Notes: generated by a model not told the origin, from the sequence alone. Numbered from the stretch's first letter, positions 8,925-18,372 are shown. The stretch is DNA of 64,000 bases from Nitrospira sp. KM1 (GCF_011405515.1 NZ_AP022671.1:1612001-1676000); one strand, 5' to 3'. Translations and numbers: made by a program.

Positions 8925-9983
8925 GTGAACCAATCTCAAAACTCGGTCGGCCGGTCCCTTCGGCGGTTTCTTCCGTTCCTGGCCGGTCTGTCGGTAACGA
9001 TCGGTCTGGCAGCACCGGTCTTTGCCTTCAAGATTTCCGAACCCCGGGAAGGTGCCGCGCTGAAATCCGGACAGACCGTCACCGCTCACGTAGATTTGGG
9101 CAACGACATCGGCATCGTGAAAGTCAGGTACTATTGGTATGGCGAACAGGATGACACTCTCGTGGAACAGGACGACGCGACCGCGACAGGATCAATTATC
9201 GCCCCGGTCGCTCTCGTCGGGAAATCCGATCACGACCCGGCATTCGGAGGCCCGCTCGCGGTACCGAAGGATGGGATCGGTCCGATGCGACTGCTGGCCG
9301 TGGCCGAAATATCCAGGGGACGGCTGGGGACGCGCTCCGTCTTCGACGAGATCGTCGTGAACGTGGAACCGCAAGGCGAGATGACCGCCATCGATTTCGA
9401 AACCGATAAACCCCTGCAGCTCGGGCGCTCGGGGCAATCCTCGGCGTTCGGGCACGTCGATTCGATGGGCAAGATTTTCGAGTTGCCGGTCGTTGCCGAC
9501 TTTTCTGATGGAGTCACCAGGCGTATTAGCGCTCCATCGACCGGCACATCCTATCAATCGTCCAACGAGAATGTGCTGAAGATCGTTGGCGGAGGTATGC
9601 TTCAAATCGTCGGCAATGGGAAAACCACTCTTACGGTTTCAAATCGCGGCCGACAATCTCAGCTGGATGTTGATGTCAACGTGAATGAGGAACCGAACGA
9701 ACCGCCGGTCGCCGATGCCGGCTCGAATAAGACGGTCAAGGCCGGCACAAAAGTAAAACTCAACGGTCTCAAGAGTCACGACGCCGAAGGTGAGGCGCTC
9801 TACTACGCATGGAGCCAGGTGCGTGGCAGTAAAGTGCCCCTGCTCGACGTCAACGGACCCGAAGCAACGTTTCAGGCCCCTCAGGTATCAGAGGCACGCA
9901 TCTATCGGTTCAAACTCCGCGTTACCGATAAGAAGGGTGCGGACTCGATGCCGGCATTTGTCGAGGTGACCGTCGAACCCTAA
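8925..9983 (+). CDS. exported protein with Ig-like and PKD-like domains
   Basis: 352 aa, starting at GTG 8925. The ribosome-binding sequence GAGGTG overlaps the stop of the upstream permease, so translation is probably coupled. A signal peptide ends near APVFAF. Then come a beta domain with EPREGAALKSGQ, a bacterial Ig-like (BIG2-type) segment around residues 190-245, and a C-terminal PKD/cadherin-like domain beginning EPPVADAGSNKTVKAG. No catalytic motif is visible. Likely a secreted or surface binding or structural protein; substrate unknown. Confidence 0.75.
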   Translation: MNQSQNSVGRSLRRFLPFLAGLSVTIGLAAPVFAFKISEPREGAALKSGQTVTAHVDLGNDIGIVKVRYYWYGEQDDTLVEQDDATATGSIIAPVALVGKSDHDPAFGGPLAVPKDGIGPMRLLAVAEISRGRLGTRSVFDEIVVNVEPQGEMTAIDFETDKPLQLGRSGQSSAFGHVDSMGKIFELPVVADFSDGVTRRISAPSTGTSYQSSNENVLKIVGGGMLQIVGNGKTTLTVSNRGRQSQLDVDVNVNEEPNEPPVADAGSNKTVKAGTKVKLNGLKSHDAEGEALYYAWSQVRGSKVPLLDVNGPEATFQAPQVSEARIYRFKLRVTDKKGADSMPAFVEVTVEP

Positions 9984-10011
9984 TTCACGATTGCAAACAC
10001 AGTGGTGAATT
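9982..10011 (+). terminator. weak possible terminator after the PKD-like gene
   Basis: AATTCAC at 9982-9988 and GTGAATT at 10005-10011 form a 7-bp stem with a 16-base loop, followed by TTCCCC. It lies between convergent genes. The stem is short and the U-tract poor, so this is tentative. Confidence 0.3.
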
Positions 10012-10057
10012 TTCCCCAATTGATCGATCAGAGAACTTCTCCCGGTTAGCCTGAAAT

Positions 10058-11614
10058 CTACACACTGTGCAGGTGGGACAGCCCATAATTTCTACGCGCC
10101 GCTCGGAGCGCCTTGACGTGTCGGCGAAACGCGGGACCAAACCTCGAAGCCATCACCTGTTCGCGGTGAGGGGCGATGCCACACTCCGCCTCGCCGATGG
10201 CATCTTCAAGTTGTCGGACCAGCCGTACCCCGGAGCCGGTAAGCCATTTCAGGCGGCGGCCAGCATACCGTAGATCTTCCAGGGAATACCGAACCGACTC
10301 GATCTCTTCCAGGCAACGGAAGCGCGCCCGAACCAAGTCGCTGGCAGTCAATCCGGCTTGTTTCCATCCCCTCCGTCCGCCATGGGTCATCGCCCACGAC
10401 GAGAGCCGTTCAAACAGTATTGCTCCCATCGTGAAGGTGAACGCGGCGTGCAGAATGCCTCGAATCGGTCTGAGACTGCGACGCCAGGGCGAATAGAAGA
10501 TCTGCTGATTCCGGTCTCCGCCGTACAGGACGTGTTTACGCAACAGCAGGTTGAGATGATGGTGGCTGTTTTCGTGAATCAGATCATCGATGAGATCGAG
10601 ATTCCCGCGATGAAAACAATTGATGAACGAAAGACCCGGGCGGTGCCGATAGCTGAAACTCACGACTCCTCTGGCGTTGAGCGGAATGATGTGGGATGTC
10701 AGCAATTTCAGTAGACCATATCCTTCCGGCCAAGCCTTCTCAATCGTCTGCCACGCTCTCGTCACTCGGGCCCGCTGGTTCGGCGAGGTCGGCACAACCG
10801 ACTGAGGCTCCCGGTTTTTTCCATACCGCAATGTCGAGCCCACCCGAGGAGTAGCTGAACGTCGACCGAGCTTCTGCTGTTTCCGCCTTGCCCAATGCCA
10901 TTTGAGAATCGATCCCTCCATCGCGCAAAGGACATAACGCTTCGTTGCATGAAGAATGATTCCCTTGTGGTTGATCTCCAGCGATACTCGCGCCGATGGT
11001 CCAATGGATTTTCTCACTGCCGCCGGAGCGACAAATTCATCCCCGTCAATGCCGGTGGGAAAAATAAACGGCTCTTCGCCGCGTTCGAACTGTTGTTCGA
11101 GCGTCCCAACGAATTGATATGGCTTCTCCGATCGACCGCTCCAGGCAATGGCACGTTGCGGGTCAAGGAGGACCGCCTCTTGATTGAGTTCGCGCGCGAG
11201 CCGCATGCACAGCCATTCGAGTCTCGAGGCGAGTCCTGTTGCCTGTGCGCGTCCGTGCGGAAACAGCTCGTCAAGATAGCTGTTTTCGAAAAACTTCCCT
11301 TCACACTCGGCATAGCATTGCTCTGCGAATGACCGCCGGTCCCGTTCGCCGGTGAATTGCTGGAGCAAATCGATGAAGTACACAAGATCATTCATCGTCT
11401 CGATCCATCCCACCACCCTCCAGTGCGAATAGCACGTGTCGCTGAATCCCAACGCCACATACCGGAAGAGAGACGTCGGGACCTCATATCTCCGGGCATA
11501 CCCGGAATAGCTCCTCTCAAGATCCCGGCAAAGATCCAGGAGAAGGGATTTCATCGATTGTTGGAACTCGTGACCAAGGCGAGTGACGAGCGAAGAGGCG
11601 CATAATTGGGTCAT
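10058..11614 (-). CDS. HExxH-motif protein, putative peptide beta-hydroxylase family
   Basis: 518 aa, soluble, no signal peptide. The key feature is LIHENSHHHLNLL near residue 345, an HExxH metal-binding motif. The general layout (long helical N-terminal half, HExxH past the middle, helical C-terminus) recalls the HEXXH putative peptide-modification proteins, some of which are 2-oxoglutarate-dependent hydroxylases of ribosomally made peptides. The neighbours are a lipoprotein and a PKD protein. No precursor peptide, radical-SAM enzyme or exporter is adjacent, so the family call is moderate and the substrate unknown. A zinc metalloprotease is the alternative. Confidence 0.6.
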   Translation of the reverse strand: MTQLCASSLVTRLGHEFQQSMKSLLLDLCRDLERSYSGYARRYEVPTSLFRYVALGFSDTCYSHWRVVGWIETMNDLVYFIDLLQQFTGERDRRSFAEQCYAECEGKFFENSYLDELFPHGRAQATGLASRLEWLCMRLARELNQEAVLLDPQRAIAWSGRSEKPYQFVGTLEQQFERGEEPFIFPTGIDGDEFVAPAAVRKSIGPSARVSLEINHKGIILHATKRYVLCAMEGSILKWHWARRKQQKLGRRSATPRVGSTLRYGKNREPQSVVPTSPNQRARVTRAWQTIEKAWPEGYGLLKLLTSHIIPLNARGVVSFSYRHRPGLSFINCFHRGNLDLIDDLIHENSHHHLNLLLRKHVLYGGDRNQQIFYSPWRRSLRPIRGILHAAFTFTMGAILFERLSSWAMTHGGRRGWKQAGLTASDLVRARFRCLEEIESVRYSLEDLRYAGRRLKWLTGSGVRLVRQLEDAIGEAECGIAPHREQVMASRFGPAFRRHVKALRAARRNYGLSHLHSV

Positions 11615-11674
11615 GCGGCGTCTTCCTGAACAGGTGTACCACTGTCTACAACCGTTAGGTGAGCTGCCAGCAAA

Positions 11675-12316
11675 TCAGGAGGGTTTCTTCGGCATGTATC
11701 CGCGCGCATCCAGTCCGATTGCTTGAGCATGATCCTGAAAATGGCGAGCCAATGCGGCTCTGATCACCTGTTCGATCGGGGGCTTGGAACCGACCGAGAC
11801 AGTAAAAGGGAGTTCATCCATCCACAGCACATGTCCTTCTTTATCGAGGAGATACAAGTGAAGCCTGCGGAGTTCCTCCGCTCGCCACCCCCAATCGCTC
11901 GGATGAGAGGGCAATTTCGTGACGCGTCCGAAGAGCACGGCATCGACCGCCATCTCGCGTGAGATATTTTGGGCGATCGTGGGGCGATTGGCTTCATCGT
12001 CCAGAGCCAGCACCGACTCTCGTACGTGCTTGGCACATGGGATCACTGTCAAGGTCGTATGATCTGAAATGACCTGGGTGAACCGCGAGGACATGTCAGC
12101 GTCACCGTCCACGGGAAGTATCGACAGGCGCCTCAACACTGGACCCGGGGCAATTGCCATTGATTCGTTCGATACCCATGTTCGCTCGAACGGCGCAAAC
12201 CATACATGGCCTGTTCTCGTCGAATCGGCGCCAACAGCCGCCACCCACGCAGTGGCAAGACACCCGTACTGAGCCATACTCAACATCACGAAACAGGCAT
12301 GCAACAGGACTTTCAT
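11675..12316 (-). CDS. putative lipoprotein of unknown function
   Basis: 213 aa. The N-terminus is hydrophobic and ends in a possible lipobox (AQYGC). The middle carries a DAVLFGRVTKL stretch typical of small outer-membrane-associated proteins that share a CsgG/LpoB-like or GNA1162-like fold; this is a weak resemblance only. It sits 60 bp downstream of the HExxH gene on the same strand. No enzyme motif is seen. Confidence 0.6.
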   Translation of the reverse strand: MKVLLHACFVMLSMAQYGCLATAWVAAVGADSTRTGHVWFAPFERTWVSNESMAIAPGPVLRRLSILPVDGDADMSSRFTQVISDHTTLTVIPCAKHVRESVLALDDEANRPTIAQNISREMAVDAVLFGRVTKLPSHPSDWGWRAEELRRLHLYLLDKEGHVLWMDELPFTVSVGSKPPIEQVIRAALARHFQDHAQAIGLDARGYMPKKPS

Positions 12317-12479
12317 AAGTTATCGATTCCGCTGGAATGGCAAACGCGACGCCACCCACCTCGCATACCCGACCGGGTTTGGAGTGTATTACGAAACCGG
12401 TCTGATGTTAAGGGGTACGTTACAGCGGTATAGGACTTCGGGATTCCTTCGAGAGGGTCGCTGGCGAAGTCTGACATTG

Positions 12480-12707
12480 CTAGGCAGAGAGCTTTTCGCA
12501 CCGGGCGATGGGCCGGCCCGACGTTTCCATCCGCAAAAGGTGCCCTGCCCCCGCTCCCTGGATCATCCGGTGACGCTGGATGAGGGGATCGACAATGTTT
12601 CCACAGCTCACACATCGCCACCCCTTCATCCACATCGGAATACAGCTTTCCTGCATATCGATCAGATTGTCCGCAACCATCAGTCCTTCACATCTTGTGC
12701 AGTGCAT
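12480..12707 (-). CDS. small zinc-ribbon protein
   Basis: 75 aa from ATG 12707, chosen because GGAGGGG lies nine bases upstream; the longer frame to 12824 has no support. Two Cys pairs (HCTRC at the N-terminus and CVSCG around residue 33) form a rubredoxin-like zinc knuckle, with a conserved-looking W.KGWRC segment. The C-terminal tail has a basic patch and one more Cys. Probably a small metal-binding regulatory protein; function unknown. The 283 bp between it and the next gene show no further gene. Confidence 0.65.
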   Translation of the reverse strand: MHCTRCEGLMVADNLIDMQESCIPMWMKGWRCVSCGNIVDPLIQRHRMIQGAGAGHLLRMETSGRPIARCEKLSA

Positions 12708-12990
12708 ACGGGATCCCCTCCTCTCCTCTAACCAAACGGAGACCGAGTGTTGAGCTATCTCGGTCGAATCAAACGGCCCAGCTGAAGAACCCTGAAGAGA
12801 CCTAAGCAATGAAGATGCCAGCATTAACGCCCCACTTGCTTGCAGGATTTCCTAGCAAAATCGTACAGTGCCGACTCGGAGTTCTGTCAGAAAACAGACA
12901 CTAGTGACCGTTTTGGTCTCATGGGACAAAAATGGTGTAGTCGTTTAGCTCCAGCTAAACCATCACGAATCGGCTAGTTACTCTTAGGCA

Positions 12991-14448
12991 ATGCCAAATA
13001 CTGGGTTATCGACCACAGAAATCTCGCATGTCCTCAAAGAAGTTGAGGATGCGGTCCTCCACGGGTGGATACAAAAATTCTCACAACCATCAACGCAAAC
13101 GATCGTTCTCGACATTCGTCAGCCAGGCCGTACTTTGCGACTACTCCTTTGCTCAAAGACGGAACAGGCCAGGCTGCACTTGCTTTCCCGTCCTATATCG
13201 AATCCTCCGTCTCCCCCTTCCTTCTGTCAGTTTCTTCGCGCCCATATCCAGGGAGCGAGAATCGACCGGATTCAGCAAATAGCGCAAGACCGCATCGTCT
13301 GTCTTCGCCTATCTGCCAGGGAGGGATTGCGCACGCTGCTGTGTGAAATGACTGGACGCCGCAATGATATGTACGTCTTGGACGGTGCGGAGTGCATTCT
13401 GAGAGCTCTCAGTGGAGACAGAACTGTTCTCGGGCATGTATACGAGGCTCCGAAACTCGCCGAATCGACCATAAGGACACAGCGTGGCAGCAGATTCTCC
13501 GATCCTGATCCTGGCAGTCTTTCTCCATTTCCGATTTCAATGGCCATCGAACGCTACTACCAAGTCGAAAGCGATGCATGCGCGGTTGATGACGTAAAAG
13601 CCGCACGGGTGAAGGCGATAAAACAGAGCATCAAGAAGGAACGTCGGCGCATCGATGCCTGGGAGGGAGACCTTCTGAAAATGTCTGCCTATCAAGGCTA
13701 TGCAAGATATGGCGAGCTCGTGAAGGCCAATCTCTCGTCTATTAGGAAGGGCATGGACCAGGTGACCCTCATTGACTATTTCGACCCCTCGATGCCGGAA
13801 ATATCCATTCCTCTTGATGAGGCCATGTCGGCGCGGGGCAATATGGACGAGTACTTCAGGAAACATCGGAAATATGAGACTGCCGAACGGGAAATCCGGC
13901 CAAGAATCCAACGTGCACAACGCCTACTCGCCGACCTCCGCCGTGAACTCTCAGCGATTGAAGAGGGAACGTGGGCCGCCCCGTCATCCGATTTTGGTCG
14001 CCAGCCCAAACATGTCGCCAGTAGAACATTTAAGCAGAGGCGGGCCCAGTCGGAGCCGTTCCGGAGATTCATCTCAGCCGACGGACTGCCCATACTCGTC
14101 GGACGCAACGCCCGCGAAAACGATGATCTGACCTTCGGGCTGGCCAGAAGCGACGATCTCTGGCTGCACGCCCGAGGAATCCCTGGATCCCACGTCATAG
14201 TCCGGCTGGACAAGGGAAAGGATGTTCCGGCCGAAACACTGCAAGATGCCGCGACGCTGGCCCTGTGTTATAGCGACCTGAGGAAGAGCGGAAAAGGGGA
14301 GGTCATTTACACGAAACGGAAGTGGGTGAAGAAAGCGAAAGGCCAAGCCCCTGGTGCTGTGACGGTGACGCAGGAGCGGTCGCTGAATGTCAATTTGGAT
14401 AAAGCCAGGCTTGAGGCATTGAAGTCACGAAACACTCAGATTCCGTGA
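12991..14448 (+). CDS. rqcH: NFACT-family ribosome quality-control protein (RqcH/FbpA-like)
   Basis: 485 aa. An N-terminal NFACT-N-like region, a central coiled coil (about residues 200-320) and a C-terminal NFACT-R/DUF814 domain (residues about 345-470) with GRNARENDDLTF, DDLWLHARGIPGSHV and the Y(T)KRKWVKKAKG segment. Family members bind stalled 50S subunits carrying tRNA and add C-terminal alanine tails. Shorter than the 560-580 residues usual in Firmicutes, mostly through a shorter N-terminal half. Transcribed alone, convergent with the RRM gene. Confidence 0.82.
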   Translation: MPNTGLSTTEISHVLKEVEDAVLHGWIQKFSQPSTQTIVLDIRQPGRTLRLLLCSKTEQARLHLLSRPISNPPSPPSFCQFLRAHIQGARIDRIQQIAQDRIVCLRLSAREGLRTLLCEMTGRRNDMYVLDGAECILRALSGDRTVLGHVYEAPKLAESTIRTQRGSRFSDPDPGSLSPFPISMAIERYYQVESDACAVDDVKAARVKAIKQSIKKERRRIDAWEGDLLKMSAYQGYARYGELVKANLSSIRKGMDQVTLIDYFDPSMPEISIPLDEAMSARGNMDEYFRKHRKYETAEREIRPRIQRAQRLLADLRRELSAIEEGTWAAPSSDFGRQPKHVASRTFKQRRAQSEPFRRFISADGLPILVGRNARENDDLTFGLARSDDLWLHARGIPGSHVIVRLDKGKDVPAETLQDAATLALCYSDLRKSGKGEVIYTKRKWVKKAKGQAPGAVTVTQERSLNVNLDKARLEALKSRNTQIP

Positions 14449-14574
14449 ATGCGTTCGGTGTGTTGCGACTTGCTCAAGACCCGGCTCGTCACGGATTGCC
14501 GATTTGTGATTCCGAGCGATAGTTGTTGAGTTTTAACCCACAGGCAGGCGCAACGATCCCGTCTCATAAGAAAA

Positions 14575-14605
14575 GGGCCTGCTATCATTTTTAAATAGCA
14601 GGCCC
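14575..14605 (-). terminator. rho-independent terminator of the RRM gene
   Basis: An 11-bp perfect stem (GGGCCTGCTAT and its complement) with a 9-base loop. On the minus strand it is followed by TTTTC. It lies 24 bp after the stop of the RRM gene, between convergent genes. Confidence 0.85.
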
Positions 14606-14628
14606 CAAACACCGCACTTACAACTCAA

Positions 14629-14964
14629 TTACCAGCGATCGCGCTTTCCACCGCCTCCACTGCGGCCTCCGCCTCCGAATCCGCCACGACCTCCCCCGCC
14701 CCCACCGGAACGAGGCTCTTGAGGACGTGCTTCATTAACGGTTAACGTCCGGCCACCCATTTCAGATCCGTTCAGCGCGGTAATTGCCGTCTGGGCTTCA
14801 GAGTCCGAGGACATTTCCACGAAACCGAATCCTCGGGATTGCCCTGTGAACTTATCCGTAATGATCCGTGCCGACGCCACGCCGCCATGCGCCGCAAACA
14901 GATCGCTCAGTTGCTGTTCGGTCGCCGAATAGGGCAACCCACCGACGTAAATCTTCGAACCCAT
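14629..14964 (-). CDS. glycine-rich RNA-recognition-motif protein
   Basis: 111 aa. One RRM domain (residues 3-80) with RNP2 (KIYVGGL) and RNP1 (RGFGFVEM) intact, then a Gly/Arg-rich tail of about 25 residues. This is the bacterial Rbp type, often cold-induced and acting as an RNA chaperone. AAGGAGG precedes ATG 14964. It has its own terminator and a 224-bp upstream region, so it is probably a single-gene unit with a long leader. Confidence 0.9.
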   Translation of the reverse strand: MGSKIYVGGLPYSATEQQLSDLFAAHGGVASARIITDKFTGQSRGFGFVEMSSDSEAQTAITALNGSEMGGRTLTVNEARPQEPRSGGGGGGRGGFGGGGRSGGGGKRDRW

Positions 14965-15188
14965 GTGGGGTTCCTCCTTATGAATGTTGACATTGTCTTG
15001 AACTCGAGTACGGGGAAGGAGCGGGCCGAAGACGCGAAGGGTGCGGCGGCTTAGGTCTGACTTCCGACGAAATTCCCGGGCAAGGCAACATCGATATTGC
15101 GAGTCTGCTTCTCTGGCACCGTTTCACCGCGAGACCCGTACGATGAAACGGTTCAACCCTAACATAGGGTCTAAGAGAATACAACTGA

Positions 15189-15980
15189 CTACTCACCAAT
15201 GCGTACGAGGGATCCCTGAACTTTGCAGTAGGCAAATGTCTTATAAAACCAGGCAATCATCGCCATCAGGAGTACGACGTTCAGCCCGCAAGCCCAGAGA
15301 AGATTGGTGACAGGGGCACCGGTTCCGCCCAGTACAGCCCTCATCCCTTCGAAGACATGGGCTGCCGGATTGAACCATGCCACCGTTTTCAGCCACTCCG
15401 GCAGAACTTCGAGCGGGTAGAAGACGCATGAGATCGGTTGAAACAGGAACACCATGCTCCAAGCCAGCACTTCGGCCTCCTGCCCGACCCGCATGATGAG
15501 CGAAGTGGTGAACACTCCTATCCCCCATCCCGTGACCACGAGATTCAGGACAAACGGAAGCAGCCACAACCCCATGACGAGCACATTGTAATCATAAAAT
15601 AGCCATGCGCAAATCCCCATCACGAGCGAGACACACGTCACTTTGAAGACACTCATGGCGATTGTTGCAGAAAGGAATTCACCCGGAGTGAGAGGGCTGG
15701 CAAACAGGTTCATGAGATTTCTCGCCCACAACTCCTCCAGAAAAGAAATCGTAATACCCTGCTGCGCACGAAAGAGCATGTCCCATAAGATCAATGCCCC
15801 CAGAAAGAATGTGACAAATCCAGGTATTTGGGACTGATATTTAGCCAGATAAACGGTGATGAATCCCCAGATCACCAAATCGAGAAACGGCCAGTAAAAA
15901 ATCTCCATGATTCTCGGCAAACTCCGGCGGTACAAATACAGATGACGGATGACCAACGCACCGACCCTATGCAGTTTCAC
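15189..15980 (-). CDS. ABC-2 type transporter permease
   Basis: 263 aa from GTG 15980. This start gives a 4-base GTGA overlap with the upstream gene and has GGAG seven bases before it; the in-frame ATG at 16013 is the alternative. Six membrane segments of the ABC-2 class. It belongs to a three-gene unit with the ATPase and a small membrane protein. Related systems (NodJ-like, drug or polysaccharide exporters) export from the cytoplasm; the substrate is unknown. Confidence 0.8.
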   Translation of the reverse strand: MKLHRVGALVIRHLYLYRRSLPRIMEIFYWPFLDLVIWGFITVYLAKYQSQIPGFVTFFLGALILWDMLFRAQQGITISFLEELWARNLMNLFASPLTPGEFLSATIAMSVFKVTCVSLVMGICAWLFYDYNVLVMGLWLLPFVLNLVVTGWGIGVFTTSLIMRVGQEAEVLAWSMVFLFQPISCVFYPLEVLPEWLKTVAWFNPAAHVFEGMRAVLGGTGAPVTNLLWACGLNVVLLMAMIAWFYKTFAYCKVQGSLVRIGE

Positions 15981-16387
15981 GATGAGGCTCCGTGGTCGTG
16001 CCCATGTTCGCATCCTGAGCAGGCCTGATGTGCTCCGAGCAACTGCCCCATCAGCTGCCGCACCCCTGCATAGACATGCGATCCCATCCGTTGCCCGTCC
16101 GGAGCCAGACGGAGCGCCAATCCCCCCAGGATCCCAGGCATGACGGAGAGGCCGAAGCCGAATGCCATCCCGTAGCGAAGCCCATGACCCGCCATCCACA
16201 TCAGCAACCACGCAATCGCTAACGGCAGAGTGAAGACCAGTGTACTGTTCATCACGACTCGCCAGCCGCAGCTCCCGCGCATCGCGCCCGTGGTGCTGAT
16301 CGCAAGCCAGAAGGCGCCCCAGGCTGCGCTGAGAAGCAATCCCCCCTCCAACACTCCCAGCATGAATTCGAGCAATGGGCCTTGCAT
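15977..16387 (-). CDS. small membrane protein with His/Cys-rich tail
   Basis: 136 aa, four probable membrane helices, then a C-terminal tail ACSGCEHGHDHGASS that could bind a metal ion. It sits between the ABC ATPase (8 bp) and permease (4-bp overlap), so it is translated with them and may be an accessory subunit. No named family recognised. Confidence 0.65.
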   Translation of the reverse strand: MQGPLLEFMLGVLEGGLLLSAAWGAFWLAISTTGAMRGSCGWRVVMNSTLVFTLPLAIAWLLMWMAGHGLRYGMAFGFGLSVMPGILGGLALRLAPDGQRMGSHVYAGVRQLMGQLLGAHQACSGCEHGHDHGASS

Positions 16388-16395
16388 GGTTATCC

Positions 16396-17139
16396 CTATA
16401 GTTGTCGTGACTCTCTTGCCAGTGTCAGAAACACTTCCTCGAGGTCGGCTTGGCCAAAGCGCGCGACGATTTCCTGTGCGGTGCCCTCCGCCACGACTTT
16501 TCCACGCTGGAGAAACACAATACGGTCGGACATCTCCTCCATCTCGCGCATATTGTGGGACGTATAGAGGATGCTCAATCCTGCAGAACGCTGTTCCTCT
16601 TTGAGAAGAGCACGTATCTTGTGGGCAATATCGGGATCGAGGCTGGCCGTCGGCTCGTCCAGGAACAGCATCTTGGGACCGGTGAGAAACGCTTTGGCCA
16701 GCGTGAGTCGCGTCATCTGACCGGACGAGAGTTTCCTGGTGACCTTCCGCCTGAATTCGTCCATTTCCAATTTCTTAACCATGTCGTCGATCCGCCTATC
16801 CGCGTCCTGTACGCCGTACAAACGCGCGACGACTCGCAGATTTTCCTCCACGGTCAAGGCCATGGGCAACGAAATATAGGTCGACGAAAAATTGACTTGC
16901 TGGAGGATCTCTTCGCGGTGGCGTTCGAGATCCAGTCCGAACATGCGGATGGATCCAGACGTCGGCGTGATCACTCCCAGCAACATATGAATCGTCGTGG
17001 TTTTCCCCGCTCCGTTGGGACCGAGCAACCCGAGGATTTCACCGGGTTTGATCACGAACGAAATCCCATTGACGGCATGGAAATCGCCGAAGCGTTTGCA
17101 GAGATTGGAGACCTCGAGGACCGGGACTGGAGCCGTCAC
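16396..17139 (-). CDS. ABC transporter ATP-binding protein
   Basis: 247 aa from GTG 17139, preceded by AGGTGAG; GTG 17151 or ATG 17208 (which would overlap the cytochrome gene by 52 bp) are alternatives. Walker A GPNGAGKTT, signature LSSGQ, Walker B MLFLDEPTASLDP and switch His (TSHN) are all present. It powers the permease encoded two genes downstream. NodI/CcmA-like sequence, exporter class. Confidence 0.85.
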   Translation of the reverse strand: MTAPVPVLEVSNLCKRFGDFHAVNGISFVIKPGEILGLLGPNGAGKTTTIHMLLGVITPTSGSIRMFGLDLERHREEILQQVNFSSTYISLPMALTVEENLRVVARLYGVQDADRRIDDMVKKLEMDEFRRKVTRKLSSGQMTRLTLAKAFLTGPKMLFLDEPTASLDPDIAHKIRALLKEEQRSAGLSILYTSHNMREMEEMSDRIVFLQRGKVVAEGTAQEIVARFGQADLEEVFLTLARESRQL

Positions 17140-17156
17140 TGGTGCACTCACCTGGG

Positions 17157-17864
17157 TTAGAAGGACAGAAAATCCTTGATTTTGTCGGCTAAATGGCAAC
17201 TCTCGCATTTTCGATCGATGACCTTGCCCGCATGTTCCGATCGACCATCATGGCAGCGAAAGCAATCGCTCAGAGCCCTGGTACGCAGATACGATCCGTC
17301 CGGGTGGTCGGGATACCAAGGCTTGGTATCGGCGGACACATGTCCGCGGGGGATGACGATCGGATAGCCTTTGATCGGCTGGTCATGGACGACTCCCGCA
17401 TGACAGGTTGTACAGCCTTCGCCCTTTGCTCGGGTCCCGAACGCCTCCATGTGCTTGCGATGACTCATTACAAGACCGACATCCTTCACCGGTTGCGGAA
17501 GGTCTCGCGGGGACACTTCGGAGACTCGGAGGATAGCGCGGTGACAACCGATGCACATATCTGAATCGACCTTGGCCTGCAATTCATGCGGACTGGTTGG
17601 TGTGCCCAGCCAATAGATGGCTAAGTCTTTGGTCCCGGCCCAGGCCTTGTCGTGGAGCCACCCGCCAATTCCTGGCCGAACATGGCATGCCACACACGTC
17701 ACGTCCTTGTGCGACGACTGTACCCAGCTTTCGTACGAAGGAGCGATCGTATGACAACTGGCGCAGAATTTCGGGTGATTGGTGAGGGGAACGGCGATGC
17801 TCCCCAACGCGACGGCGCCGGCGAGCAGGACCACCCCGATGGTCGTCCTAGACGTCCAGTTCAT
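17157..17864 (-). CDS. NapC/NirT-type multihaem cytochrome c, six CxxCH
   Basis: 235 aa. An N-terminal membrane anchor, then six haem motifs in order: CASCH, CVACH, CIGCH, CTTCH, CFRCH and CESCH. NapC/NirT proteins have four or five haems and pass electrons from quinol to periplasmic enzymes; six here is more than the classical set. It overlaps mobB by 17 bp, tying a periplasmic electron carrier to molybdenum-cofactor maturation. Location: inner membrane facing the periplasm. Confidence 0.85.
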   Translation of the reverse strand: MNWTSRTTIGVVLLAGAVALGSIAVPLTNHPKFCASCHTIAPSYESWVQSSHKDVTCVACHVRPGIGGWLHDKAWAGTKDLAIYWLGTPTSPHELQAKVDSDMCIGCHRAILRVSEVSPRDLPQPVKDVGLVMSHRKHMEAFGTRAKGEGCTTCHAGVVHDQPIKGYPIVIPRGHVSADTKPWYPDHPDGSYLRTRALSDCFRCHDGRSEHAGKVIDRKCESCHLADKIKDFLSF

Positions 17865-18372
17865 GCTCCGGACGTAAACGCCGAAGAGGATAGTGGTTCA
17901 TAATCAGCGCGGCAACCCCCGAGACGTCGTTGAGATCGAATGCGGGAACGCCGAGATTCTGCGGTCTGTCGGACACGACGGCCAGCAACCCTTCCGCCGA
18001 AATTGGAATTTCTCCCACTTGTTCGCGCGCGATGACGATTTTGGGATAACCTTCGTGTTTCCAACCTTCCGCGACGATTAAATCGTACGAGCCGTCCAAA
18101 AACCGGTCGCGCACATCTTCGACCTTCATCTGGTCCGAGACATCCGCAAACATCGCCATGCTCCCCTTGGACAAGATGACGACGGCACTGGCACCCGCCT
18201 GTTTATGACGCCAACTGTCTTTCCCTTCGGTATCAAGATCGAACCCGTGCCCGGCATGTTTCACCGTCGCGACTTTGTACCCGGCTCGGACAAGTTCAGG
18301 AATAACACGTTCGATGAATGTCGTTTTGCCGCTGTTCGATTTCCCGACGAAGCATACGATCGGCACAGTCAT
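17848..18372 (-). CDS. mobB: molybdopterin-guanine dinucleotide biosynthesis protein MobB
   Basis: 174 aa from ATG 18372; the longer frame overlaps moeA and lacks MobB similarity. Walker A FVGKSNSGKTTF at residues 7-18, then the KHAGHGFDLDTEGKDS segment typical of MobB. A GTP-binding accessory for MGD cofactor synthesis, needed by Mo-bisMGD oxidoreductases. It sits between moeA and a multihaem cytochrome. Confidence 0.9.
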   Translation of the reverse strand: MTVPIVCFVGKSNSGKTTFIERVIPELVRAGYKVATVKHAGHGFDLDTEGKDSWRHKQAGASAVVILSKGSMAMFADVSDQMKVEDVRDRFLDGSYDLIVAEGWKHEGYPKIVIAREQVGEIPISAEGLLAVVSDRPQNLGVPAFDLNDVSGVAALIMNHYPLRRLRPEHELDV

